Shown: positions 11,488-21,645 of the stretch, in pieces
Layout of the letters: each line of letters opens with the position of its first letter
How positions within the stretch are numbered: position 1 is the stretch's first letter
Made by a program: the position numbers and the translations under genes
The notes under the pieces: generated by a model
What the model was told of the DNA's origin: nothing
What the model saw: the letters and a program-made list of their open reading frames with translations, nothing else
Database searches by the model: none
Assembly: GCA_037892935.1 (NCBI GenBank)
Contig: JAYXKI010000019.1
Coordinates: 248,001 to 312,000, forward strand
Direction: 5' to 3'
DNA from: Phlebopus portentosus
Taxonomy: Eukaryota > Basidiomycota > Agaricomycetes > Boletales > Boletinellaceae
DNA: 64,000 nucleotides

Positions 11488-11910
11488 GTGCATACTCTTC
11501 AACTCGCTGGTACGGAGAGACGGCCAGAGTGCAGAGACGAGGACTACATCAAAAGACCAGAGAATGCGTTCATCCTGTTCCGTCGCAAGTGCTGCGTGCA
11601 GGAGGGCGACCCAGTAACGCAACGACAGCGCCAAGCGGATCATTCAAAGACGATCTCACAACAATGGCATTCGGTGTCTGGTGAAGAGCGCAAATACTGG
11701 GATGACTTGGTGAAGGAAAGAAAGAAGGAGCACGATGAGATGTACCCGTGGCAAGTCTATCAACCTAGCTACTCCGATAAGAAAATGAAGAAGGATGAGT
11801 CGACAGCGGGTGGGAAGGTGAAGAAGAAGCAAGATTGTACGAAGTCGACGAGTCGCGTCCTGCGGTACTGGTGCGCGAGCACGGAACAGCTCTGCGTGTT
11901 CGACAAATAG
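11488..11910 (+). CDS. HMG-box (MATA_HMG type) protein, partial or broken gene
   Basis: A single HMG box is visible: IKRPENAFILFRRKCCVQEG, then HSKTISQQWHSVSGEERKYW and VKERKKEHDEMYPWQVYQP, with the Pro-Asn-Ala-Phe start and the aromatic/basic spacing of fungal mating-type-like HMG boxes. After the box comes a Lys-rich stretch, then this frame stops at 11910. Another frame continues plausibly with Ser/Thr-rich coding (SSAPTVDSEAATEGPQSQGG) and stops inside the right direct repeat at about 12067, so a frameshift or a missed intron separates the two. The frame has no clear ATG near 11488. DNA binding in the nucleus is expected for the family. Whether it is active is unclear; the HMG box itself is confident. 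Confidence 0.6.
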   Translation: MHTLQLAGTERRPECRDEDYIKRPENAFILFRRKCCVQEGDPVTQRQRQADHSKTISQQWHSVSGEERKYWDDLVKERKKEHDEMYPWQVYQPSYSDKKMKKDESTAGGKVKKKQDCTKSTSRVLRYWCASTEQLCVFDK

Positions 11911-12049
11911 CACAGTTAGCGCGACGAGCATGTCTTCGTCTGCGCCGACCGTCGACTCGGAGGCAGCGACTGAAGGACCTCAGTCGCAAGGTGGGCGCGC
12001 TTCCGCTTCGATGTCTCAGGCGGGAGTCTTGCAATCGACACCCGAAATG

Positions 12050-12171
12050 CGCTCTAGCGGAAGCTAGAAAACGCTTCTGATATATCTGCACGTCGTTTGA
12101 GAGAGAGATGAACAAGTCAGCAGATGGCGATCATGGGACGGGACTCGGCATCATCTTTCTTACTTACACTT
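12050..12171. repeat. 122-bp direct repeat, right copy
   Basis: Partner of 10707-10828. Its first bases close the Ser-rich reading frame downstream of the HMG box with RSSGS-stop. With the left copy it brackets a roughly 1.34-kb period containing the HMG box. Confidence 0.9.
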
Positions 12172-12627
12172 GTCTAAGTCATGCAATCCGATACTAGACT
12201 CTGGCGTCACCGTCTCAAGGCGTATGAAGATGATATAAACAAGGTTTTCTTTCACGCTCATACGGGATGGACCGAAACCTGGTGGTGAGAAGGCGGAACC
12301 AGAGTAACCGCCGATCACGGTATCAAAAGTGATCGCTTTTCGGTACCGAAAAAAAAAAAAAGAATCCGCAATGCCGCGCTTCATCCTAGGCCTGCTTCAT
12401 CGTAGTCAGAGTCAGTCCGCCCAGGCTTTCTTCATTGAAATTCATGGAACATAAGTACGCAATTCATCCAGGAACAACATTTCTCGAGTAATGCATACAT
12501 ACATACATACAGCACATGAAGCGAATCATATTCGATTCCGAGTTGCATAACTTTGTATAAGCAAGTAAAACGGGCCAAACCAAAAAAGTCACAAACAAAC
12601 ATACAGCCGATAAAACTTGACCCCCGT
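12172..12627. other. Intergenic
   Basis: No gene. It holds a poly-A run near 12348-12361 and a short (cata)n tract at about 12491-12510. A stretch near 12425-12445 resembles 4836-4856. Confidence 0.4.
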
Positions 12628-13164
12628 TCAGTCGTTATCCGAATCGATCATAGACAGGCCCGGAAAGGCGCCTGGAGCGATACACGAGCGTGCGGATGGG
12701 CTTCCGTTCGCAGCACCACCACTTCCACTTCCCAAATGTCTAACGAAGTCGTCGAAAACACGTTCCAAGCCACACGCCAGAGGGTTCTCAATCTTCACCG
12801 CCGCCTCTGCGGTAGATTCACGAGAAAAAGCGCCGCTCTTGCGCTCTGTCTCCCGCCCCAGCTCCGAGGGACCCGGACCCTGACCCGGACCCTGACCGTG
12901 ACGCCCACGACGACGACGAGCGAGGTACGCGTCGCGATACACATCGAACCGCCTCATCCCTATCTTTCCGTCTTTTCCCCTCCGTTTATGCTTAGCCTGT
13001 CCCTTTTTAGTGAGGATGTGCAGTTCGCGGGTGCGCGCGTTGCTGGTGCTGTCTGCGGTAGGGGGTGTGGGGTGGGCGGAGGATGCTGCGGGTGTAGACT
13101 CCGACTCCGACTCCGACTCCGACTCCGAGTTGGAATCGTAATACTCAGGCGCCCGGAACCGCAT
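12628..13164 (-). CDS. Short protein sharing the PGAFPG-IDSD motif with the J-like family
   Basis: A 178-residue open frame from ATG at 13164. It starts with an acidic (Ser-Glu)n run written by a pure 6-bp microsatellite, then a basic low-complexity middle, and ends APGAFPGLSMIDSDND before the stop. The same signature occurs as TPGAFPGMTIDSD in the gene at 14741-16627 and as APGAFPGMCIDDSDEE at 42564-44341. The SPLKRG segment and the coiled-coil and HPD C-terminus of those relatives are absent, so this is a truncated relative or a minimal member. It lies on the same strand just downstream of the full-length member. Function unknown; probably nuclear by composition. Confidence 0.45.
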   Translation of the reverse strand: MRFRAPEYYDSNSESESESESESTPAASSAHPTPPTADSTSNARTRELHILTKKGQAKHKRRGKDGKIGMRRFDVYRDAYLARRRRGRHGQGPGQGPGPSELGRETERKSGAFSRESTAEAAVKIENPLACGLERVFDDFVRHLGSGSGGAANGSPSARSCIAPGAFPGLSMIDSDND

Positions 13165-14740
13165 ATTCCAATTCGCTCCGAGCTCAGGCTGGGATCGTCA
13201 ACATGGTTCAGGATCAGTCAATCACAGATGGAACTGTGAACGTAAATGAAGGACTTACTAGAAATACAGTAATCGTCCGGCCGTCCGAGTTCGCGCAGGC
13301 GTTGTTTCGAGTTACTCTAACTGCACAAACGGACGAACGAACGAACGAAAAAAAAACAAAATCAACGTCGTGGTTCGTTACTGTAACTACCAATGAACTC
13401 AAGTTCAGAACTGCAAAACAAAAACAACAAGGCACGTGAGCTTTGACAGTACGGGTGAGTGGTAGACGAGTAGTGGTGGTGGTGATGATGGTGGCCCAGA
13501 ACAAAACCTTGTTATTCCCTGTTTGGCAGGACCTTTCAAGTTGAGTTGCGACGATCACCACCGCCTAGGCCGAATATAGATATTACATTCAGTACCGCGT
13601 ACGCGTGTACTACAACTGATCCGTGTTCGTGTAATGCCTTTCTGAGTCAAGAACTCGTCTATAGTACAGCGAACATGAAAACCTTTGACAAGCTGATTCG
13701 ATTTCGTATATATACAAAACACACTGAGCGACCTTGTATAACTATCTTACACGTCTAACAAGATTGAACAGATTCCGTATATACTGCATGTATGTATGTA
13801 AACATCGTATTGTACATGTATGTATGTATGTATACGTCCTACTCCTACTTTTTGCAAGACCAGGACTGGAGAGTAAACGAGCCAAGAGGAAAGCGGAAAA
13901 AAAAGAGAAAGAGAAAAAGATAAAAGGACGGGAAAGAAGGGGAGAGTTTATGAGTTCAACCAGTTCAGACGCCGGCGGGTGACGGAACGAATGAAGGGGA
14001 AGAGTGACAAGATAAGATGACGGAGAGAGAGAGAGGAAACTCTTGGACATAGATGAAAGAAAAGAAACAACGTGAACGCAAAAACGACGAGGGCACAGAG
14101 CAGGAGCCAAGGATGCAAAGATGCAAGATGCGATCGAGTGAGTGTTTGTGTGTGTCAATGCGTGATTCGGAGACGCGTATGCTGGCTTCGAGTAGAGAGA
14201 GTCGCTTCGCTTCGATAAGCGGACTGGAAGAAAAGGTATAAGAAAGGACAAAGGGGGAGAGCATACAATCAAGGATTCTGGACAGGCATAACAAGAAGAG
14301 GGAAGCATACAGACAGATAGGAAGAAAACAGCATAGACGAGAAGCAGAGGAGTAGAAGAACATACACAAATCGGGAGGAAAGAAAGAAAAAAAGAAAGGA
14401 AAGCATGCACGCATACAGAAAGACCAAACAAAACAGAAAAGAACGCGGAAGAAAATAGCGAGATAGCCAGTAAATATCGATATCGAAAGCAACGGCAGAG
14501 CACAAGTTCTAACGATACACCAAGGCGGGGGCAAGGGCGATTTGAAGCTAAAGTCCGTGATGATAACAAGGACGGGGAGAGAGAGATCGCTAGAATCAGA
14601 GAGGACGGACGTCATGGCATGGTAAGATGAAGCCAGGTTAGCTGGAAGAAGGTGAGGTGGCAAATCGAATCGATCGCATATCCTCTCTCTCTCTCTTCTC
14701 CTCTCCTCTCCTCTCCCCGCACTCTCGCCTGAGCACTCAT
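13165..14740. other. Purine-biased spacer downstream of the J-like gene
   Basis: From about 13860 to 14650 the plus strand is strongly purine-rich, so the minus strand yields long Phe/Ser/Leu/Cys ORFs that look like compositional artefacts. This is probably the 3' flank of the gene at 14741. Short tgta repeats occur at 13789-13832 and a CT-rich tract at 14680-14717. Confidence 0.45.
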
Positions 14741-16627
14741 TCAGTCCGCAGCGACCCCATCAGGCTCCCTCATATACTCCGTCAGCGCCTTCTGCACCAC
14801 ATCCGCCGCGGCGCGGATCACCTCCCTCTCCCCCGGGTCCGACACGCGCCCCAGCACGCGCGTGGCGAACTTATCCGGGTGCCAGTTCATCAGCTCCCGC
14901 TTCGCTGCTGCGCGTTTCTCGCGGAGCGTCAGTGCACCGCGTTTCTTCATTCCCGAAGGTGAGTAAAGGGGTGAAGAGGGAGAAGAGGCAGAGGAGGAGT
15001 GCCGGGAAGCCATGAACGCCTTGACGCCCGCGGACGTTACTTGATCGGGGAGGGACGGCATCTGCACGAGCGCCCACGGGATGTCCTTGAACGTCAGCGG
15101 TCTAGCGGCCGGCTGGAGGGAGTTGATGGACATCCATTCGGACTCGTACCACTCGAAGTATCTCGTGGGGTCTTTGCTGTACTTCTTCTTCGAGCTCGGA
15201 CCCGCGCCCGGAGTAGCGGTTGGGGTGGTAGGAGCAGAAGTGGGATTCGGAGCAGTGGGCTTGGAATTGGAGTTGGAAGCGGCATTAGCCTTCGCGCGGG
15301 ATGCGCCAAAGTTCGGTTTACGGAAGTTCGGACGACGACAGCCTCGCGTGAACGGCGAGTCCCCGCCTCCAGCTGCAGGTGGCCTCTCGAACGGGTCGTC
15401 CGACGGCTCGAAGTGCAACCCGCCGCGCTTCCGATTGGCGTTTGTCGAGCGCGCGTACGGGTGCGGCCGACTCTGCTTCGAAGAGCTCGATTTCGATTTC
15501 GGTTTTTTGTTGTCCTTGTGTTGCTCGCGTTGTCGGCGCTCGGACTCTTCTCTCTCCTTCCTCGCCTTTTCTTCCCGCTCCTTCCTCCTTCTCTCCTCCC
15601 TCTCATGCTCGCGCTCCAGCCTCTCCTTCTCCTCCCTCTGCCTGCGCACCTGGTTGACAAGCGCATCCCACTCCTCCCAGATCCTCCACTGCCTCGCACG
15701 AAGCTGTTCCTCCGTCTCGCCCCGTTCCTTTGCTTGCTGCATCTCCAACTCCGCGATAGGCGCGAAGATAGTCTCGACGTATCTGTAGTCCGCCTCGTCC
15801 TGCTCGCGCTTCTCGCGTTGCTTGCGTTCCTGCTCCTGCTCCTGCTCCTCGCGCTGGCGTTTAGACTGCTCGCGCTCCTCCGCTTCGCGTCGGCGCCAGC
15901 GCTCCTTCTCCGCGTCGCGTCTCATGCGCTCGCGCTCGCGTTCTTCTTCCTCGCGTTTTCGTCTGTCTTCGGCGCGTTTGCGCGACCGCTCGGCTTCTTT
16001 CTCCTCCCTCGAGAACATCTCTTCTTCGTTGCCCGTGAAGTGGCAATCGTGGAAGACGCGGAAGGAGTTGTCCGGGTCGTTATAATAGTACCCGCCTGTG
16101 CAGTTCGCGGAGTTGCACGTGTGAGAGCGAGATGCGAAGAAGTCCTCCGTCGAAGTTGCCGCTGAAGACGTCGACGGGAAAGCATAGAACGAGGACCGGT
16201 TCCCCGAACTCGAGCTGGGCGTAGTGCTTGAGAAGGAAGCAGAGTCGGTGCTGGTTGCTTTAGCAGAGCCTGAACCCGAAGGCGAATGACTCTGAGTTTC
16301 GTCGCTCATCTCCACGTCCGGGGACTTGGGGTTGGGGTTTGCCGGAGAAGACGACTCGGTATCAGAGTCGATCGTCATCCCGGGGAAAGCTCCGGGGGTG
16401 TTATACGTCTTCCTCGGGCGGGAACGCGTCGGTGTCTCAGGCGGAGCGGGCATCTCGTTCCCCGTATCACCAGAGCCCGCGAACCCAAAGGCAGGCATGA
16501 AGTTGTTATAGATAAACTGCCATCCTCTCTTCAAGGGACTACTACTTTGTTCCTCGGCGCGTCGCGCGGCGGCTTCCTCCCGCAACTGGCGCATCCTCGC
16601 CTGTCGGAGGTCTTGCTTAGTAGCCAT
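14741..16627 (-). CDS. Coiled-coil protein with C-terminal J-like HPD region (full-length family member)
   Basis: A single open frame of about 628 codons from the ATG at 16627 (MATKQDLRQARMRQLREEAA). In-frame upstream ATGs at 16882 and 17029 would add a basic low-complexity leader. Order of parts: SPLKRGWQFIYNNFMPAFG, the PGAFPGMTIDSDTES motif, a Ser/Thr-rich part, a CHFTGNEEE segment, then about 200 residues of Arg/Glu-rich coiled coil. The C-terminal domain begins KDPTRYFEWYESEWMSI, continues LTFKDIPWALVQMP and ends with the HPD signature MNWHPDKFATRVLGRV and AADVVQKALTEYM. The HPD tripeptide in a helical context resembles J domains and, as I recall, NFKBIL1-like proteins; this is inference. 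Broken paralogues sit at 42.6 and 52.9 kb. Function unknown; interaction with Hsp70 is possible but unshown. Confidence 0.75.
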   Translation of the reverse strand: MATKQDLRQARMRQLREEAAARRAEEQSSSPLKRGWQFIYNNFMPAFGFAGSGDTGNEMPAPPETPTRSRPRKTYNTPGAFPGMTIDSDTESSSPANPNPKSPDVEMSDETQSHSPSGSGSAKATSTDSASFSSTTPSSSSGNRSSFYAFPSTSSAATSTEDFFASRSHTCNSANCTGGYYYNDPDNSFRVFHDCHFTGNEEEMFSREEKEAERSRKRAEDRRKREEEERERERMRRDAEKERWRRREAEEREQSKRQREEQEQEQERKQREKREQDEADYRYVETIFAPIAELEMQQAKERGETEEQLRARQWRIWEEWDALVNQVRRQREEKERLEREHEREERRRKEREEKARKEREESERRQREQHKDNKKPKSKSSSSKQSRPHPYARSTNANRKRGGLHFEPSDDPFERPPAAGGGDSPFTRGCRRPNFRKPNFGASRAKANAASNSNSKPTAPNPTSAPTTPTATPGAGPSSKKKYSKDPTRYFEWYESEWMSINSLQPAARPLTFKDIPWALVQMPSLPDQVTSAGVKAFMASRHSSSASSPSSPLYSPSGMKKRGALTLREKRAAAKRELMNWHPDKFATRVLGRVSDPGEREVIRAAADVVQKALTEYMREPDGVAAD

Positions 16628-18393
16628 AGGGTGCCGACCACCAGGATACGCGTGAGGAGCCGAGGAGGAGGACGCGTGTTCTGCAGCGCGACCGCGACGC
16701 GTCTCGGGGTGATCGTCGACGTCCTGACGAGCGACTGGGTCTGGGTCTGCGTCTGGGTCTGCGCGTCTCCTTGAGTGTTGTTCCTTCTGCCGCTTTCTGT
16801 GCTCGCGCTCACGTGCTCTGCGTGCGACGGACCTGGAGGATGTCGAGGCTGTCGAGACCGTTGTTGGGCAGCGTATCCGCATAATGTAATATAATATAAT
16901 ATTGGCTAGTTGTGTGGATTGTGGCTGAGGAAATGAATGTTTATCTAACGCGTTACCACGGCTCACCTTCAATGTGGACACTGGCAAAGGACCAGCAGCG
17001 ACGCGTGCGGACATCAGGTACATAAACACAAGGTTCTCGTGTATAAATATGTATAAATATATGCAAACATCATAACATGCAGTGGTGGCTCACTTTGCGT
17101 ATATTCATCCAAAATAAAAAAAATACGGGTACAGCATAACAGCAAGAATAAGGAACTGCTGCCGTCCGGACTCTGGAAATAGTTCTTGCCCTCCCTCAGC
17201 TGTGAATATCGTAATGCAGCACGAGCATTATGACATTTGCCCTACCAGCTGGGTTTCTGATCAAACCTGAACATATGATGGGCCTTTTTGTTAGCTTCTT
17301 CACAAGTCGCCGGATCCTTTGTTTCTTTTTTTCTTTCTGTTTCATGTTTATGCTTTTCAGCGACGCGGAGTACGTACCAGTCAGCGCCGCGCCCTGCCCC
17401 GAACGGAGCTGGCTTGTTTGTCTGATCTAGTTTCGACTGCGCACGCCCCATGTTCTTTACCCAACACGGCTATTGACTCGTACTTTCATCTACACGTTAT
17501 CGCTTATGGCAAACAATCGCCAATGAGCTAGTCAACCCATTCACGGCGCGGGGGCGGGGGGCAAGGTTGACAGCATGCTATATCTGATCCGGCACCTATA
17601 TGCACAAGGTCGACCCATCGCTCGAGCGGTCATAACCACACTATTTATTCCAGCTATGCACACTTGACCTCATTCACCCCGATATCCAGAGTGTTCTTGA
17701 TAACTTCATTTCCTGCTGCAAATGTTATTTATTACAGAGTACTTCGAGCAGTTACTGTAACGACGTGTTTGTCGTTTCTACGTCTGAGCGATTTACGAGT
17801 CGTAAATATGCCGAGAATGTCACCGTCCTTTGATCTGGTATGTCTCGCACTGAGGAGCGACGTCCAAGTGAGCGAAGCTCATCAAGTAAGAGAAAGAGAA
17901 AAGAATATGAATTCCGAAGTCTCAGTAAGAGCTCCCGATCTTATCCTCGACCTTTTGGTGAAACCATCACGTTGGCGTTACCCAGCGGAGCATTATCTGA
18001 AAACGGCATTGCAAAGAGTCTGGATGCACAGACGCTCATTTCTTCTTTCCGACTTGACTGACAAGGCCTAAAAACGAAGGGAGAATGAGGATAGTAATAG
18101 GATTTCTGGTGAGTCTAAGAAACGAAGCTAAGAAAATGCGGAATTATTGACTTCTCTTGCAGTATGGTCTTACGATAACTGAGACGGACACAAATAAAAT
18201 ATATGGTATTCCCGCCCATTCCTTAACGAGAGATGCGAAACAATGTAGGTAACGGTTGAAAAACGACTCTGAATAACATAAATGCAAAGTAATTGAGGTC
18301 GTTGGAGTGGGCTCTGTCAAGCCGGATGCGTGAAGGGAGGGATCGTCTTGTACAGAAGCGATGTTCATTATCTATGGGATTATTATAGAGATA
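16628..18393. other. Intergenic with possible small gene traces
   Basis: No complete gene is supported. A consensus-looking 54-nt intron (GTGAGT at 18109 to TTGCAG at 18162) lies on the plus strand. It is preceded by an Arg/Ser-rich ORF at 17840-18061 and followed by an open stretch to about 18250, so a small two-exon gene is possible, but the frames do not join without further assumptions. A poly-A run occurs at 17116-17124. Confidence 0.3.
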
Positions 18394-20948
18394 TTACTTT
18401 TTCTGAGGACGGGTCTTCCTGTACGCCTCTTCTAGTTCCTTCTGTTGCTGAGGCAGGACTGGGGCATGTGTCTGCAGAAATAAATGCGTTACATGTTTAG
18501 AAGATGATTTAATGCACAAAGAGAAAATGCGGTTTGCACTGACCTTGTATTCCATACTGAACTCACCCTTGCCTTGCGTCTGGCCCCGAAGTTGGCTGGA
18601 ATAGCCGAACATGTCGTTCAGAGCTACTTCGGCTGTGACGGTGAACTCGTCATCCCGGACTTCACTGTCGAGAATCGTCCCGCGTCGGGAGGTGATGCCG
18701 CCAATTACGTTACCTTTCGCACAGGGATGTCAGTTAAAAAGGAAGAACCTAACGAAGTACAGATTGAACGCACTTTGGAACTCAACAGGAGCGACGACTT
18801 CAACGGTCATAATAGGCTCAAGAATGACCGGCCTCGCGTTCGGATAATTCTCCCGAATACCCGCGATCGTACATAAGCGGAACGCCAGCTCTGACGAGTC
18901 GACAACATGGTACGAACCGTCCTTCAACACGAACCTAATGCCCGTAATCGGCGCACCGCACAAGTTGCCTTTACGCAGCGCCTCATAGAATCCCTTCTCG
19001 ACACCGGGGATGAACTGTTCCGGCACGTTCCCGCTCATCACGACGTTCTCGAACTCGCGCTCACTCCCCGTCTCCGGATCGCGCTCCATCGGCTCGATGT
19101 ACGCGGTGATGCGAGCGAACTGACCCGCACCGCCCGTCTGCTTCTTGTGCGTGTAGGTGAATTCTGCGCGTTGCGTGGGCGTCTCGCGGTAGGCGACTTG
19201 CGGTCTGCCCGTGACGCATTCGACATTATACTCGCGCTTCATGCGCTCAACATATACTTCGAGATGCAACTCGCCCATCCCGGAGATGATGGTCTCCTTG
19301 CTCTCGTGATCAATGTGCACCTTGAACGTCGGGTCCTCGCGCTGGAAGCGGTTCAATGCCCGCGAGAAGTTAGGCGTCTCTTGGCCGACGGGCTTCAGTG
19401 AGAGTGAAATAACTGGGTCAGGAACGAACATGGAAGTCATGGAGAATGAAGTCGAGCCGTCCGTAAACGTATCTCCCGAAGCACACTCGACACCGAAAAT
19501 CGCGCAGATCTCGCCGGGTCCAATCGAGTTGATGTCCTCCATCTCGTTACTGTGCATCCGCACGAGGCGGGGGACCTTGACTCTCTTGCCGGTGCGCGCA
19601 TGGAAGATGTTTTGCCCCTTTCTGAGGCTGCCCTGGTAGACTCGCATGTAGGTGAGCTGACCGAATCGACTTTCTTCGAGCTTGAAGGCAAGAGCGACGA
19701 GGGGAGCTTCAGCGGCGGGTATGAGTGGTACGGGAGGAGCGGATAAAGGCAAGGACGTGTCGTGCGCCACTACATCCTTTTCAGCTGGATTCGGGAGGTA
19801 GGAGCATACACCATCAAGCATGGGTTGGACAGCCGTATTCTTGATTGCAGACCCAAGGAAGACAGGAGAGAATTTATTAGAGACCGTTGCGCGACGGATG
19901 GCTTTCACGAGTTGCTCCTTCGTAGGCTCTTTTTCCTCGAGATAGAGCTCGGCAATCTCATCATCGACATCCGCAAGAGTCTCAATCAGCTCCGTTCGCT
20001 TCACTCTCGCCAGGTCGACAACCTCCGCAGGAATCTCGTCCGACTCTACGATCTTGTCGCCTTTAGGACCTTCATTGTAGATGGCCTTCCAACGAATGAG
20101 GTCGACAACTCCCTTAAGTTCATCCTCAGCACCAATGGGAACTTGGACAGCAGCTGCACGCAACCGAAGCTTGCTTCGAATCTGCTCAATTACTCGCCAT
20201 GGATTAGCACCCGGTCGGTCCATCTTATTGATGAATGAGATGCGCGGAACGTTATATCGTTTCATTTGCCTGTCGACCGTGGTCGTTTGGCTCTAAATTA
20301 TTGAGTTGGCGGAGTTCTCCTGCATCCAAAAGCACTGGACGGACCTGGACACCAGCAACCGCACATAAAACCAAAATAGCACTATCAAGTACGCGAAGAG
20401 CGCGTTCGACCTCTATGGTGAAGTCTACATGTCCAGGCGTATCGATGATGTTGATTGCGTATTCTCGTTTCCCGGCAGTGACTGGGTCCGTTGCCTCCCA
20501 ATCGCAGAACGTTGCCGCACTCTGGATGGTGATTCCTTTCTCCCGTTCTAATTCCATGTGGTCCATTTTTGCACCGACATTGTCCTTTCCTCGGACCTGA
20601 GAGCTTGACTATGAACGAAACCAACATACCAATAAAGCATAAGACGAACCTCGTGAATTTCGCGAATACGACCAGTGTAATACAAAATACGTTCTGTTAG
20701 CGTCGTTTTCCCAGAATCTATGTGAGCAGAAACACCAATGTTTCGCTGCTTTTGTAATCGCATATGGTCTTTCTCAGTCAGGATATGTTCAGGAATAGGA
20801 GGTTCTTCAGTGATAGTTCTCGTCTCGGAGCAGGTTTGACGGCGGTAGCGGTTGCAGCATGTCGAATGAGCGTAAAACGCGATGTTAGAGAAAAGGAAGG
20901 GAAAAATAAGCTGCGCAAGCTGCCCGAACAGCGTGCTGCCAGCGCCAT
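18394..20948 (-). CDS. MEF1: Mitochondrial translation elongation factor G 1
   Basis: GTPase that translocates peptidyl-tRNA on the mitochondrial ribosome. The G1 motif is [21 protein letters not shown]2/G3 are [13 protein letters not shown] and [14 protein letters not shown]4 is [12 protein letters not shown], and domains III-V include [37 protein letters not shown] and the ending [15 protein letters not shown]. Introns fit at 20597-20649, 20293-20344, 18714-18773 and 18472-18543. The ATG at 20946-20948 opens a good presequence ([20 protein letters not shown]), but it is out of frame with [16 protein letters not shown] 74-nt intron with a weak GTTTTA donor (about 20805-20878) would restore the frame and give about 747 residues; otherwise a one-base lesion is needed. 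Family assignment is certain; the N-terminus is not. Confidence 0.95.
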
Positions 20949-21645
20949 TGCCTAAGGCTGCGCTGCACAAGTCAATGTGCAGGACAGGACTGCCAATAGG
21001 GATTAGGAAGAGGACCGAGCGCAAGTATTAAGTATTTTGAGTGCCAGCTAAATTTCTTTCCGACTTCTACCGTGAAAGGCACGTGATGAGTAAAATGCCT
21101 TGAAAAAATTACAGAAAAACATGAAATTTGTTAAGAAAATCGACACTAAGAAACCCTGAGTAACTACTTATATCGCTTGCAATCCGTTCATAGATGCTAA
21201 TCTGTTGTTGTCTTTGGTAAATGAAGCAAGACTTTCGACGCCAGCTAGAAACGGAGAGCAATTCTCGCGATTTCAACGGCTGGAAGTGCTCCGACGAAGG
21301 TTGGCGAGCGCGAGCACCTTCGACATGTACACCACTTCTAAAGGTGTCGGAAAGGTGCTTCCATAAGTCTGCGCAGTTTGAGGTCTCGTGAACTACGACA
21401 AGTGAAACCGCTTCATACTCGTTTAATAGAGGTGCATTTGCTTTTGAAATTAAATTAGCATGCAAGTTGATGTCCTGATGACAGTTTGAAGTTTTTATTG
21501 TATGAATGCAAACACACATCGACTTCGGAGTGAGGAAAATTTGAAAGCACCCAAACCCATCAAGTTTGGCTCGGAATGTTGACCATATCGAACAAAGGCT
21601 ACAGCAAGCGGTGCCGAGATTTTAGAGAAATAACAAATATTAAAT
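20949..21645. other. Intergenic between MEF1 and GH7 gene 1
   Basis: Nothing coding is supported. It holds the MEF1 upstream region and the 3' flank of the GH7 gene; short ORFs here show no recognisable motif. Confidence 0.4.

Noticed and set aside
12628..13239. 228-codon plus-strand ORF at 12553-13239
   Set aside because: Antisense of the minus-strand frame that ends in the family motif PGAFPGLSMIDSD; its Arg/Leu/Thr repeats come from the Ser-Glu microsatellite.
13742..14569. 275-codon minus-strand ORF rich in Phe, Ser, Leu and Cys that looks like a membrane protein
   Set aside because: It arises from a purine-rich plus strand (pyrimidine codons on the minus strand), has no motif, and another minus-strand frame gives a similar ORF.
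14999..16165. 388-codon plus-strand ORF, Leu/Arg-rich
   Set aside because: It is the antisense shadow of the coiled-coil Arg/Glu-rich part of the minus-strand J-like gene; Leu/Arg richness follows from Glu/Arg codons read backwards.
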